Assembly: GCA_037367405.1 (NCBI GenBank) | Contig: JAZKJV010009784.1 | Location: 1,054,001-1,118,000 of the forward strand | DNA from: Ottelia alismoides | Taxonomy: Eukaryota > Streptophyta > Magnoliopsida > Alismatales > Hydrocharitaceae | Direction: 5' to 3' | Length of the DNA: 64,000 nt | In this document: positions 55,474 through 64,000 of the stretch, in pieces | How the letters are laid out: the number at the start of each line of letters is the position of its first letter | Position numbering within the stretch: the first letter of the stretch is position 1 | Translations under genes and position numbers: made by a program | The notes under the pieces: generated by a model | What the model was told of the DNA's origin: nothing | Database searches by the model: none | What the model saw: the letters and a program-made list of their open reading frames with translations, nothing else

Positions 55474-55960
55474 CCTAGTGGTATCTCCTCGAATCCGACT
55501 TCAGTCGTTCAATGTTGCTCCTAGTCCAACCATGGGTAAGCTGCTTGGAGACAAGATAGTTCACCATGTTGGCATACAATGGGAGTGAGTCAATAACACA
55601 AACTGACTCATTTGGGAAGGTCTCTCCAAACCGATGATAATCAGGAGAATCCTTAAGTTCAATCCGAGAAAGGTTATCAGCCACAACATTCTTCACTCTA
55701 GGTTTATCTTTCATCTCTAAATCAAATTCCTGGAGGAGTAAAATAGACCTAAGAAGACGTGCCTTCATGTCCTTTTCCATGAAGTATTGAATGGTTGTAT
55801 GATCATTATATATTGTCACCTTAGAGCCCAAAATATATGATCTGAACTTCTCGAGGGCCCATACTACTGCGAGCATTTGCTTTTCAGTCACTTTATAATT
55901 CTTCTGTGTAATATCTAATACTTTCCTCATGTAATGGATACCAAACGGAATCCCTTATCG
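55474..55960 (-). pseudogene. G4 RNase H
   Basis: The minus frame 55930-55475 is open for 151 codons: KVLDITQKNYKVTEKQMLAV, ALEKFRSYILGSKVTIYNDH (TDH expected, Asp kept) and LLQEFDLEMKDKPRVKNVVA. LSRIELKDSP and the integrase N-terminal arm follow. The first RNase H block (FEIMTDTSDFAIGVVLGQ-like) lies just upstream at 56020-55950 in another frame. Confidence 0.9.
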
Positions 55961-57040
55961 TCGTTGTCCTAACACAACTCCTATAGCGAAATCTGAAGTG
56001 TCAGTCATGATCTCAAAGGGGAGAGACCAGTCAGGAGCTTGTAGGATAGGCGAGGCACAAATCTTCCTCTTCAAGAGATCAAAGGCCTCCAGACACATGT
56101 GATCTACAATGAACTCTATGTCTTTCCCTAAGAACTCAGCCAGTGGGCGCGCGATCTTTGAAAAATCATGAATGAATCTCTTATAGGATTCAACATGCCC
56201 TAAGAATGATCACACTAACTTCACGTTGGTAGGTGGATCAAGTTTCTTGATCACCTCCACCTTGGCAGGGTCAACCTTCATTCCCCTTTTGGAGATGACA
56301 TGCCCCAACACGATACCCTCTGTCACCATAAAGTGACTCTTCTCCCAGGAGAGTACTAGATTCACCTCTCTACACACTTGTGAGGACTCGGTCTAAGTGC
56401 GCTAAACATGTATTAAAATAATCACCATTGACTGAAAAGTCATCCATGAATACTTCCAGGAAATCTCCCACCATCTCAACAAGTATGGCTATCATGCACC
56501 GCTGAAATGTGCCTGGGGCATTGCAGAGCCCGAATGGCATGTGCATCGAAGCATAAGTACCGAATGGACATGTGAATGTGGTCTTTTCCTAGTCCTCAAG
56601 TGCTATAGCTACATGGTTGTAGCCTGAGTACCCATCAAGAAAATAGAAGAACTCTTTCCCTGCGAGTCTCTCCAAGATCTGATCAATAAAAGGCAAGGGA
56701 AAGTGGTCTTTCTTGGTAGCTGCATTCAGGAGTCTGTAGTCAACATAGACATGCCACGACGTAGGTACTCTTGTCGCGATATTACCCCCTCCTTATTGGT
56801 GACCATCTTAATTCCCGACTTCTTCGGGATAACATGAAGCGGGGCCACCCACTTGGAGTCAGAAGTAGGGTATATAAACTCTACTTTGCACCATTTCTCA
56901 ATTTCTTTTTTCACTACTTCCTGTAGATTGGGATTAAGTCTCCTCTGGAACTCACGAGAAGATCTTAATTTATCCTCAGTAAAAATATGGTGCGAGCAGA
57001 GAGCGAGGTTAATCCCCATGAGATCCGACACTGCTCAGCC
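55961..57040 (-). pseudogene. G4 reverse transcriptase
   Basis: Minus strand from 57031: MSDLMGINLALCSHHIF, SREFQRRLNPNLQEVVKKEI and VEFIYPTSDSKWVAPLHVIP, open to 56726. The palm (about 56720-56480) is readable only with frame changes: a DGYSGYNH-like block near 56640, MPFGLCN near 56530 and EVFMDDFSVNG with the FMDD codons at 56439-56450. The thumb GHVISKRGMKVDPAKVEVI lies near 56290. Stops and shifts prevent any full product. The order and motifs match G5. Confidence 0.9.
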
Positions 57041-57900
57041 TGTTGCTTTGTTGTTCCTCTCTAAGACATCTAACAACCTAGACTCCCATTCTAAAGTTAA
57101 GTCTGAGATAATGATGACATGATATCTCTCTTTGGGTCCCGCAAGAAAGGTGTACTTGAGTGTTGGAAGTAATGATTTCAGTTATGCCAATGTGGTATCA
57201 TCAAGAAAATCTGGCTGAACTGAATCTGAATCTGGTTCTGTGCTGCATGAAGGTGGGCTAAGCCGCGTAGTACTCGCCACCAACTCAGAAGTAAGGGGAG
57301 TCAGATCGCCAAAGAAATGTGATAGTTCGGCCAAAGTCACGTCCAACTCATCATCTATGTCCCATGATTATTCCGAAGAGGATGGAACTGACATTCCAGA
57401 TGGATCTCTGTGTCATCATGGGAATAGGAAGATGCATCTCTCACAAGATCAGAGAACACCTGGCAAACTGCATCATCCACTATACCCTTTCTGGTGAAAG
57501 GGACTCGCTCTGTCCTGAAGGAATCTGTCCCTGAATCCCAATTGTGCTAACCATTCTGCAATCTACCTCTGAAGATGAGTACTCTGTGCTACTCTCTGAA
57601 TCGGGTCACTGACACTTGGTTTGCTTCATCTCAAGGTTCACTTCTATGCCAAGAGAACGGAACTTCATCATTCCCGTACCATAATCAAAAGCTACGCATG
57701 TGGTCCTAAGGAAGGGCCGCCCAAGAATAATATGAGATTCTCTCCAATGGTTAGGGGTCTCCATGTCCAAGACTATGAAGTCAACCTGATATTTATTCCC
57801 CTCATCGAGATAACGACGTTCTTTACTTCTCCCTTAGGTCTCTTCACTGAGCGATCTGCGAATTGGAGTAGAGCCCTAGATTTGTGAAGTGGTCTCAACT
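57041..57900 (-). pseudogene. G4 spacer between protease and RT, with the protease C-terminal half
   Basis: The minus strand gives broken text: a ...LVRSVKRPKGEVKNVV-like block near 57850-57820 and a DFIVLDMETPNHW-like block near 57760. ILGRPFL-type sequence lies near 57725. Then follows an acidic, Ser/Asp-rich spacer with no frame over 60 codons in the minus sense. It corresponds to 38500-39270 of G5. The plus frames here (57240-57887) are shadows. Confidence 0.7.
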
Positions 57901-58808
57901 CCAATTTATGATATAATGCTAAGGGAAGTGATGTTTATCGAAGAACTATTATCCAAGATTGTGCATGCAAACGCAATGTCGTCAATACGACTCTCCACAT
58001 AGTGAGCACCCATGTCTCTCTTTTTCCTTGGCAAAGTCTGATTCTTGAGACAATAGGTTTTGGCTACTGATAATACATGTGTCTTTATATTTTTATTATC
58101 TTTCTTCCTGCTAACCCTTGTAGGTGTGCATCTCACCATAAGGTATTTTTGGAATGCAGGATGGTTAGCCACATATTCATCAAATGGTATCTTTATAGTG
58201 ATGTTTTCTTTACAAAATCGTGCCATATCAGGGTCATCTTTCTGAATCTTTTTGATGCGCTTTCCTGCCGTAAGAGCACAGAGGAAATGGATTGAAGCTA
58301 TGGAAATAGAGGATGAAGAGTCTGAATCATGAACTGAAAGATCATTCTTGTACTTAACGGAAACAAAGTTCTTCATACAAGAGTCTTTTTTATGCAACAT
58401 GGGATCGAAATCAAAACTATCTACTACAGGTTGTGGAATAGAAGCTGGAGTGATATCCGCCACAACCGAAGATGCAAGGTGCTCTGTAGAATCAAAAGTG
58501 TATCCATGTTGCCGATGCTGCATACGTGCTCTCCTTCTCCTCTCGGATCCCTGAGTAGAAATCCTCGAATAGTGCTGATGGGCCTCTGGAATATGCTGCC
58601 TCTCCTCCTCGTCCTCTGAAGACTCCTCAGGTAGAGCTCCATAGATGCCCCTCCTCATGTCCCTCGCCAGGACAGGTACGATCACGGTCCTTCCGCTCCT
58701 GAGTGACATGTGGTTAGCCTCACCACACAAAAGAATCTCATGTTCAGATCTAGGAGATGCTGAATAGTATACCTGACCAAAGTGCTGCTGAGAACTACAC
58801 CAGTTCAT
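57901..58808 (-). pseudogene. G4 gag-protease linker and protease N-terminal half
   Basis: A 300-codon open minus frame. The first 130 residues are a linker with MSLRSGRTVIVP, an acidic ESSEDEEERQ and a basic RRRRARMQHRQH. Then comes a middle region with SDSSSSISIASI, a basic stretch TRVSRKKDNKNIKTHVLSVA, and the protease start MGAHYVESRIDDIAFACTIL followed by DNSSSINITSL (about 57960-57930). G5 has LDSGSSINLLP, so the catalytic D-S-G has become D-N-S here. The frame ends at 57906. A long open frame next to a lost active site shows that openness does not mean function. Confidence 0.85.
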
Positions 58809-59610
58809 GCTATTGGGGTTAGCTTGAACTTGGGCTGGGATTGAGGTAGAGGGTGCAGTCTGCTCGTCTCACCATCTGGATAGGCGGTTGACATCCACCC
58901 GTAAGTCATGAAATTCGTTCCTATAGGAACGGAGCTCTTCGAGTATCTGCTATTGAATATCCACGGGACTAAACGAACAAGGAAGTGGATAAGATTGGGA
59001 AGAAGAACGGAAAGACTGGCCCTGCTAGCTAGGGTACTACCTTTGTTGCTGTTGGGGTATTTGTTGAGATTGCAGGCCCTGTTGGCCTGCCTGGTAATGG
59101 CCCTGTCGGCCATACTGTTGGTACTGCTGTCGTTGCTACTGGGGTGGCTGGAATCTAGGGCTCTGTTGTGATGGAGGTGGTGCGGAGGTGAATGCATTGT
59201 TATGAAAGGTCGGGGGACGCTGGTAGGTCTATCGGTCTCCTGAACTTCCCAGCATGACAGGGTCCTGAGTATACCATACTCCATTTACCTCCCAAACTGG
59301 TAGAGGCTCCTGTTGAACGATCTCTGCTAATGGAGGTGGTCGCTGGAAAGAGTGGGGGTAGGATTGGTCATGCTCCCATGGTTGGGGTTTCCCTAACACC
59401 AACTACTCCTGAATATGGTGAACTCGGTATACGGGAACAAAGGGTGCAGTTACGGCTGGTATCCTTATCTTAGATACCTTCTCAATCAACTCCTCCATCT
59501 GTTTTGGAAGTTTGGAGACGCTCCTGTCTAACTCATCAATCCTTCTGTTGATCTTCTCAACTACTGTAAGCTTGTCTGCAAGGAGTCCCATACTAGGGAT
59601 CACGTCCTGA
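58809..59610 (-). pseudogene. G4 gag C-terminal tail
   Basis: In minus sense: 59603-59403 reads LADKLTVVEKINRRIDELDR..LPKQMEELIEKV, a likely coiled coil, which matches the KLDRMELIEKK block in G5. It is followed by a Gln/Pro/Tyr-rich tail in mixed frames (59400-58810), with CAG/CAA-rich codons seen as GTTG/CTG on the plus strand near 59040-59140. The 159-codon frame 59284-58805 is partly out of the original frame. The plus ORF 58908-59171 is a Leu-rich shadow of the Gln tail. Confidence 0.75.
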
Positions 59611-60712
59611 GAGAGATCGACTACAACTGATTTTCCCTCTCCAAATGCGAGTGGATTGGGGGACGTGTATAGGCCCTACTGGCCATCTGTGAGCGGCTAG
59701 TTTCAGCCATCTGCTCGAATACCTTCAAGACAATATCCTCTCCTCGTGATGTATAGCTGCCTCCACATGCATCGCTCACTAAACACTGCATCTCAGGGTT
59801 GAGACCAGTGAAGAACGACTGGACCAATATATTGTCATCTAGTCCATGGTAGGGACACTTCTGCAGGATGTCCTTGAATCTTTCCCAAGAATCACAAAAG
59901 GCTTCATGGGGTAATCGGGAAAAACTCATAATTCGCGTCCTCACCATGTTAGTTCTACTCAACAGGTAGAACTTCTTCAGAAACAGGTTCTTGAACTGGG
60001 CATAAGTGGTGGCGGTGATTCCAAGATTTTTCACCCAATAGTCGACTTTTCCACCCAAGGCAGATGGAAGGGCTTTGAGCCTAATATAATCCTGGCTAAC
60101 ATTATGATGTTTAAGGTCAGCAAAGATGAGTTAAAAGTCCCTTAGGAATGCATATGGCTCCTCAGAAGCATTCCCATCAAAGTGTGGCAACAAATTCAGA
60201 AAGTGCGGCTTCAACTCAAAATCAACTGTGGGTTCCGCCGGACTCAAGTAATTCCGAATTTGGTATTATCCACGGTTATAAGACGCATCCATTGGTGGTT
60301 TGACCCCAACACTGAGTTGTCCTAACTGAGATCGGAGAAGTGCGTGTTGCTACTCAGATGCAGCTAATCTGGCAAGTACCATTCTCATCGGGTCCTCGTG
60401 GTTCTCTTCTTCCTCTTCTTTCTTCTTTGGAGGCATTTTTCTTGTGTCTTCTTTATGGCCTGAATCAGTAAGGTGTTCTTGATTAGAAGAGGAATTATGA
60501 ATCAAGATATTCTCACCGAGGTGAAGGTCTTCCTCGGTGAGGTTGGAAGAGAGAAATGGAATGGTTTGAGAGTAACCATCCCGAGAGTGTGTGATCCTAG
60601 GCTCAAGAGGGTCATGAGTCCAGGTTGGTCCAAGTTGTGCATGGACTTGTAAATACGTACTTCTTGGAAGGTTCAACAAGAGATTCACAAAGTTTGAATA
60701 AATATCCCCCAA
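59611..60712 (-). pseudogene. G4 gag, N-terminal and capsid part
   Basis: The minus frame 60712-60350 starts MGDIYSNFVN and includes a basic/acidic block MPPKKKEEEEENHEDP near 60437, then TAG. The capsid domain follows: SPAEPTVDFELKPHFLNLLP, FDGNASEEPYAF and LKALPSALGGKVDYWVKNLG (near 60060). KNLFLKKFYLLSRTNMVRTR, HEAFCDSWERFKDILQKCPY, DDNILVQSFFTGLNPEMQCL and DACGGSYTSRGEDI follow to 59621. It matches G5 Gag motif by motif (NASCGGSYF). Several stops lie between 60350 and 60060. The start at 60712 is not certain. Confidence 0.88.
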
Positions 60713-62162
60713 TTAGTCATCTCCGATGTCAAAAGAACCGATTAGAACACGATATTCAATAAGGCACTAGTTCTATGGTGCATGTAAATGTGCGGAGTAA
60801 ACTCACACAATACAAATGTATTTCAAACCCTCAGTTTCACCAACTAAACACATGATGGCCGTAAGAGTTCGGCCGAATTATCTTGTCAATTTTAGTTGGT
60901 GATAAATACAATCTTGGAAAGATTAACGAGCTGTTAGGTGCTTGTACTTTCCTACAGTCTTGCCCGATTCTTTCAACTATTTTGACCTACTTTCAGCCAG
61001 TATAGGAGTAAGTATAGGCCGAAGCCCGTTCCTCGAGGACTAAAGCGCCCTTTAAACCTCCCACTCTACTAAGGAAGTCCGGACAGTATAAATACGACTA
61101 CTTGTATTCCTCACTGAAAAGTAGCTAATCGCCTAAAAATAAAGAATCAGTAGTAAGTAAGAAATCCTTACTTGGCTCTATCCTAGGGTCATCTCTCTCT
61201 CTCACTTGAAAGTAAAACAAACAATGAGGGCTTTATGCACCCGAGAACATGTGTTCTTTTTATTCCATTTTTTTAATCGACCTGCTCAATTCAGTCCCAA
61301 TTTAAGAGTTAGGTTATCAGTTGAAATTTATCTGAACACAAAAGCACGCCTACCGTTCTGTCCTAATTTCCTTTTTGACCTTAAGTTGTAAAACTAGAAA
61401 GGAATCGGAAATCAGAATGCAAACGAGAAATTATAATGCATGCTCAGAAGAATGTATACTTACAGTGAATCCCAACACTCTCCATGCGTTATGCAAAATT
61501 GAATTTGTAAATTTTACACTAAATGCATGCAGATCGAGAAAACCACACCTAAACAATATACTATTAGCGGGGAAGAATTGATTTAATTTGAACTAAGTAG
61601 TTGGTGTCTATGCGCATCTCCTTATGAATCTTATCAGATATGTTAATCTTCTAAGATATGTGTATGGACTAAATTATGATTGGCACAAACAATTTGGATG
61701 CTAAACTATTGTGTGCCTAATCCTTAATTTTGCCACCCAAGTCGAGCCCCACCCTCACCGGAGAGTGAAACAGGTCTCGGCACATCACAAATAATGTCCA
61801 AGTCTCTTTACATGTGCGAGCTCTCAAACAAGAGCTGCTATTAATGAGAAAGTTAATTACATAATTACAACAATTACAAAAACGCTCTCAAAAAATAAAG
61901 TAATTCTCCTAGCCCTTCAGCAGTCCGTGCACGTCGCGTCCATCGACCTCCGATGCACTCCAAGTCCATTGGGCCCTCGCATGGAAAAATAAATTTTATC
62001 TTAGACAGATCGAAAATAAAATATATACAAAAATGAACAGAAAAATAATTGTGAAAAAATGGAGTAATTACAAGTGGGTCGGGGGTTGGACTACCCGAGT
62101 AAATGAAAATCTAAATCCAAATTTTTAAATTTATCCCTACATCGTTTTCCTCTTCGACCATA
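60713..62162 (-). other. G4 untranslated leader and primer-binding region
   Basis: About 1.45 kb without a gene. On the minus strand a block TCACCAACTAAAATTGACAAG and following (60903-60868) repeats the G5 leader block 35266-35300. Next to the LTR end (TCGTCA) the minus strand reads TATGGTCGAAGAGGAAAACG. A TGG at two bases from the LTR is the right place for a primer-binding site, but I cannot match it to a tRNA from memory and it is not the TGGCGCC type. The plus ORFs 61206-61581 are chance. Confidence 0.6.
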
Positions 62163-64000
62163 TGACGAGCGCTAAATATGTGATATAATTTGGGCACGTT
62201 GTAGTACGTGTACTTAGCAAATCAATCAGAACCTAAAGAAGATCTCCGTGAAGAGTGTCTCGGCTTAATTTATACCCCAGGCAAGTTCGGGGTCGAACAC
62301 AAGGAGGAAAAGGAACAACTACGGGTTAATTTGAAAATTTAGGTCTAGATTTCCATGCGGTATTTTTTTTAAATTTTCTAATGCAAAAATAAATGAGAAT
62401 GCAAATGTAGGAGGGTTAAGTTAATGAAAAAGCACACAACTTAGCCAAATTAAATTTAATGCAAAATTAATCCAATTTAGCCAAATTATATTTTTCCAGT
62501 AAACTTAATCCAATGATGAATACAACATATTCTTTTTGAAATTTTCAGGGTTAAATGCAACAATGACAAATGTCCAGTTTTTATTGGTTTTTTTCGCATG
62601 TTTTCAGACAAATAGTAAGCAAAAATTATGGAAAATTTACTGGAACATAGACATGATGCAAAGATGCTACAGTAATACTTTTGGAATTTTTTAACAAAAT
62701 ATGATTTTTTTATGAATTTTTTAGTGAAAACAGAGACAGTGAATAAGTAATTCTTAATAAATCCATAATATCAAATTAGACAGAGAGCGAATTATCTCAT
62801 ATAGGCATTTTCATATGGAATCCACGAGACTTGAATTTTTGTGAAAAAGATGTATGTAGATTTAATTAAAAATCAAATATGAAAATCACTCTATAATTTA
62901 TTTCAGGAAGAAAACAACTTTATTTTGGATGAAATTTTGATAGTAATTCAATCACATATCAAGGCATCATGTCTAATTTTTGTGGAATTGGTAGATCAAC
63001 TATGTGTCAGATATGAATTTAATAGCACAAAATGGGTAAAATATGCAGAGTTTCAGTTAAATAATTTTAGTTAATTACCCAAATATCAGAAAAATATAAA
63101 TAAATATACACGTGGTAAAGAACTAGTTGCTCAACATCAAGACATTTTTCATTGAATAAAAAGATATAAAATTGAGGTCCAAATTGCTACACAAACACAG
63201 GGTTATCCGTGCAAATTTCAAAGAACAAAGTACAAGAAAACTAAATGCAGGGACCTTTTTGTAATTTAAGAAACATAACGGGAAAAATTGAAATATTTAC
63301 AACAAAAAATGGAAAAATGAAAAGACCTTTCATCTTCCTTCTTCGTTGCAATCGGCGGAGATGAACCCAAAAAGGGGACGCAGCGGTGGGGTCGGTGGCC
63401 GGCACGGGTGGCGGAGGCGTGCACCGGTGGAGGAGGGCGCTGCGCGAGGGCGGCTTGGACGGTCGAGGGGATAGAGAGGGGAGTTGTGGGGGTGCACAGG
63501 GGGGCGGTGGTGCCGCACGGCGGCGCTGTCAGAGGCGGAGCCGCGGCTGCTCGCGCAGGTCAGCGACCAGCTGGAGGTGGCACTTCCCCGCGTTGGCGGT
63601 GAGAGGCGCTGGCCGCGATGGCTGTAGAGGGGTGCGCCACCTTGCGCGAGGCGTGGAGGAGGAGGGGGTGGGGCGGCGGCGCTGGAGCAGCTGTGCCACC
63701 CTCCATTGTATTTTTTAAATTTTTTCCTTTTGTTGCTGCTGTGATTTTTTTTTTAGATTTTCATTTTTTTTAATTTTGTTTAAATAGGAAATGAAACAAA
63801 TGTGGAAAAAATGATTTTGGTGGTAATATGATGAAGTAGATGAATAAATGGATGTGCGGTGGTTGTAATGTGATAAGATGCAAGATAATGAAAACGATGT
63901 AAATAATGAAATGACAAATTACCTACAATCGAAGCGGACCGCCTACGATGTGCTCACGAGAGCACGGTCTTCGCTCGAATCGCCGGCGAGCAATGAGCTC
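62163..64000 (-). repeat. G4 5' LTR, inner part (continues beyond the window)
   Basis: It matches the left LTR from TGACGAG at 62163. It contains 460 bases (62381-62840) missing from the left copy, so the original LTR was about 2.96 kb and should end near 65120. The GC-rich block 63355-63700 corresponds to 21895-22240. The plus frames at 63386-63718 and 63408-63602 are Gly/Arg-rich shadows of this block. Confidence 0.9.

Larger units (their letters stand above)
21165..64000 (-). mobile_element. G4: gypsy element, minus strand, split by C2
   Basis: From right to left on the minus strand: 5' LTR (62163 to beyond 64000), leader, gag, protease, RT, RNase H, integrase (interrupted by C2 at 25900-54584), 3' UTR, polypurine tract and 3' LTR (21165-23665). 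The coding order gag-PR-RT-RH-IN and the motif style (FMDDFSVN, WG..FMGPF, TPYHPQ-type text) place it with Athila-like gypsy elements. GAGAC (21160-21164) flanks its left end; the partner copy must be off-window. All genes carry stops. Confidence 0.9.

Noticed and set aside
63386..63718. 110-codon plus ORF, Gly/Arg-rich
   Set aside because: Antisense shadow of the same LTR block; no counterpart of equal length in the left LTR.

Overview
This window is plant nuclear DNA made almost wholly of LTR retrotransposons. I see no host gene, rRNA, tRNA gene or CRISPR array. The plant origin follows from primer-binding sites for initiator tRNA-Met (Ty1/copia elements) and tRNA-Asp (Athila-type Ty3/gypsy elements), from Athila-like polymerase motifs, and from 2.5-3.7 kb LTRs. 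A transposon-dense, probably pericentromeric or heterochromatic region of a large-genome angiosperm fits best. The species cannot be read from the sequence.

The layout is a Russian doll, and I use these names: G for gypsy, C for copia. From the left, G1 (+, about 1-6440) is an old gypsy remnant with an LTR and decayed reverse transcriptase, RNase H and integrase. It meets, tail to tail, G2 (-, from about 6440), which has a 3' UTR, an unexplained 196-codon ORF, a decayed gag, a leader, a primer-binding site and a partial 5' LTR ending at 12830. That LTR is broken by C1 (+, copia, from 12831; LTR, primer-binding site, long leader, gag, protease, integrase). C1 is broken at 19565/19566 by G3 (-, 19566-21164, only an LTR piece is visible). 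G3 is broken by G4 (-, gypsy, from 21165 to beyond 64000). G4 has its integrase gene split by C2 (+, copia, 25900-54584, target duplication CTCTT). C2 has its gag split by G5 (+, Athila-type gypsy, 30295-48177, target duplication GTCAA). The right-hand remainders of G4, G3, C1 and G2 are therefore expected beyond base 64000.

Decay follows the nesting order: the innermost G5 keeps the longest open segments (about 330 codons), then C2 and G4, then C1, with G1 and G2 the most broken. None of the elements can encode a complete polyprotein. G5 has at least nine in-frame stops, most explicable by C-to-T or G-to-A change, and two frameshifts. C2 has six stops, frameshifts and a lost catalytic aspartate in integrase. 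G4 has lost protease and integrase aspartates.

The most interesting shared signal lies outside the coding regions. The 3' UTRs of G1, G2, G4 and G5 all carry arrays of hairpins whose right arm plus a G-run copies the polypurine tract (AAGTATAGGGGGG). G2, G4 and G5 also share a longer stem closed by ACGAGTTATG-like arms, with a faint trace in G1. G2 and G5 share 21 identical bases there although their other sequence is widely diverged. Other candidates are palindromic LTR tips, a conserved pre-gag leader motif and a possible 154-nt leader intron in the copia family.
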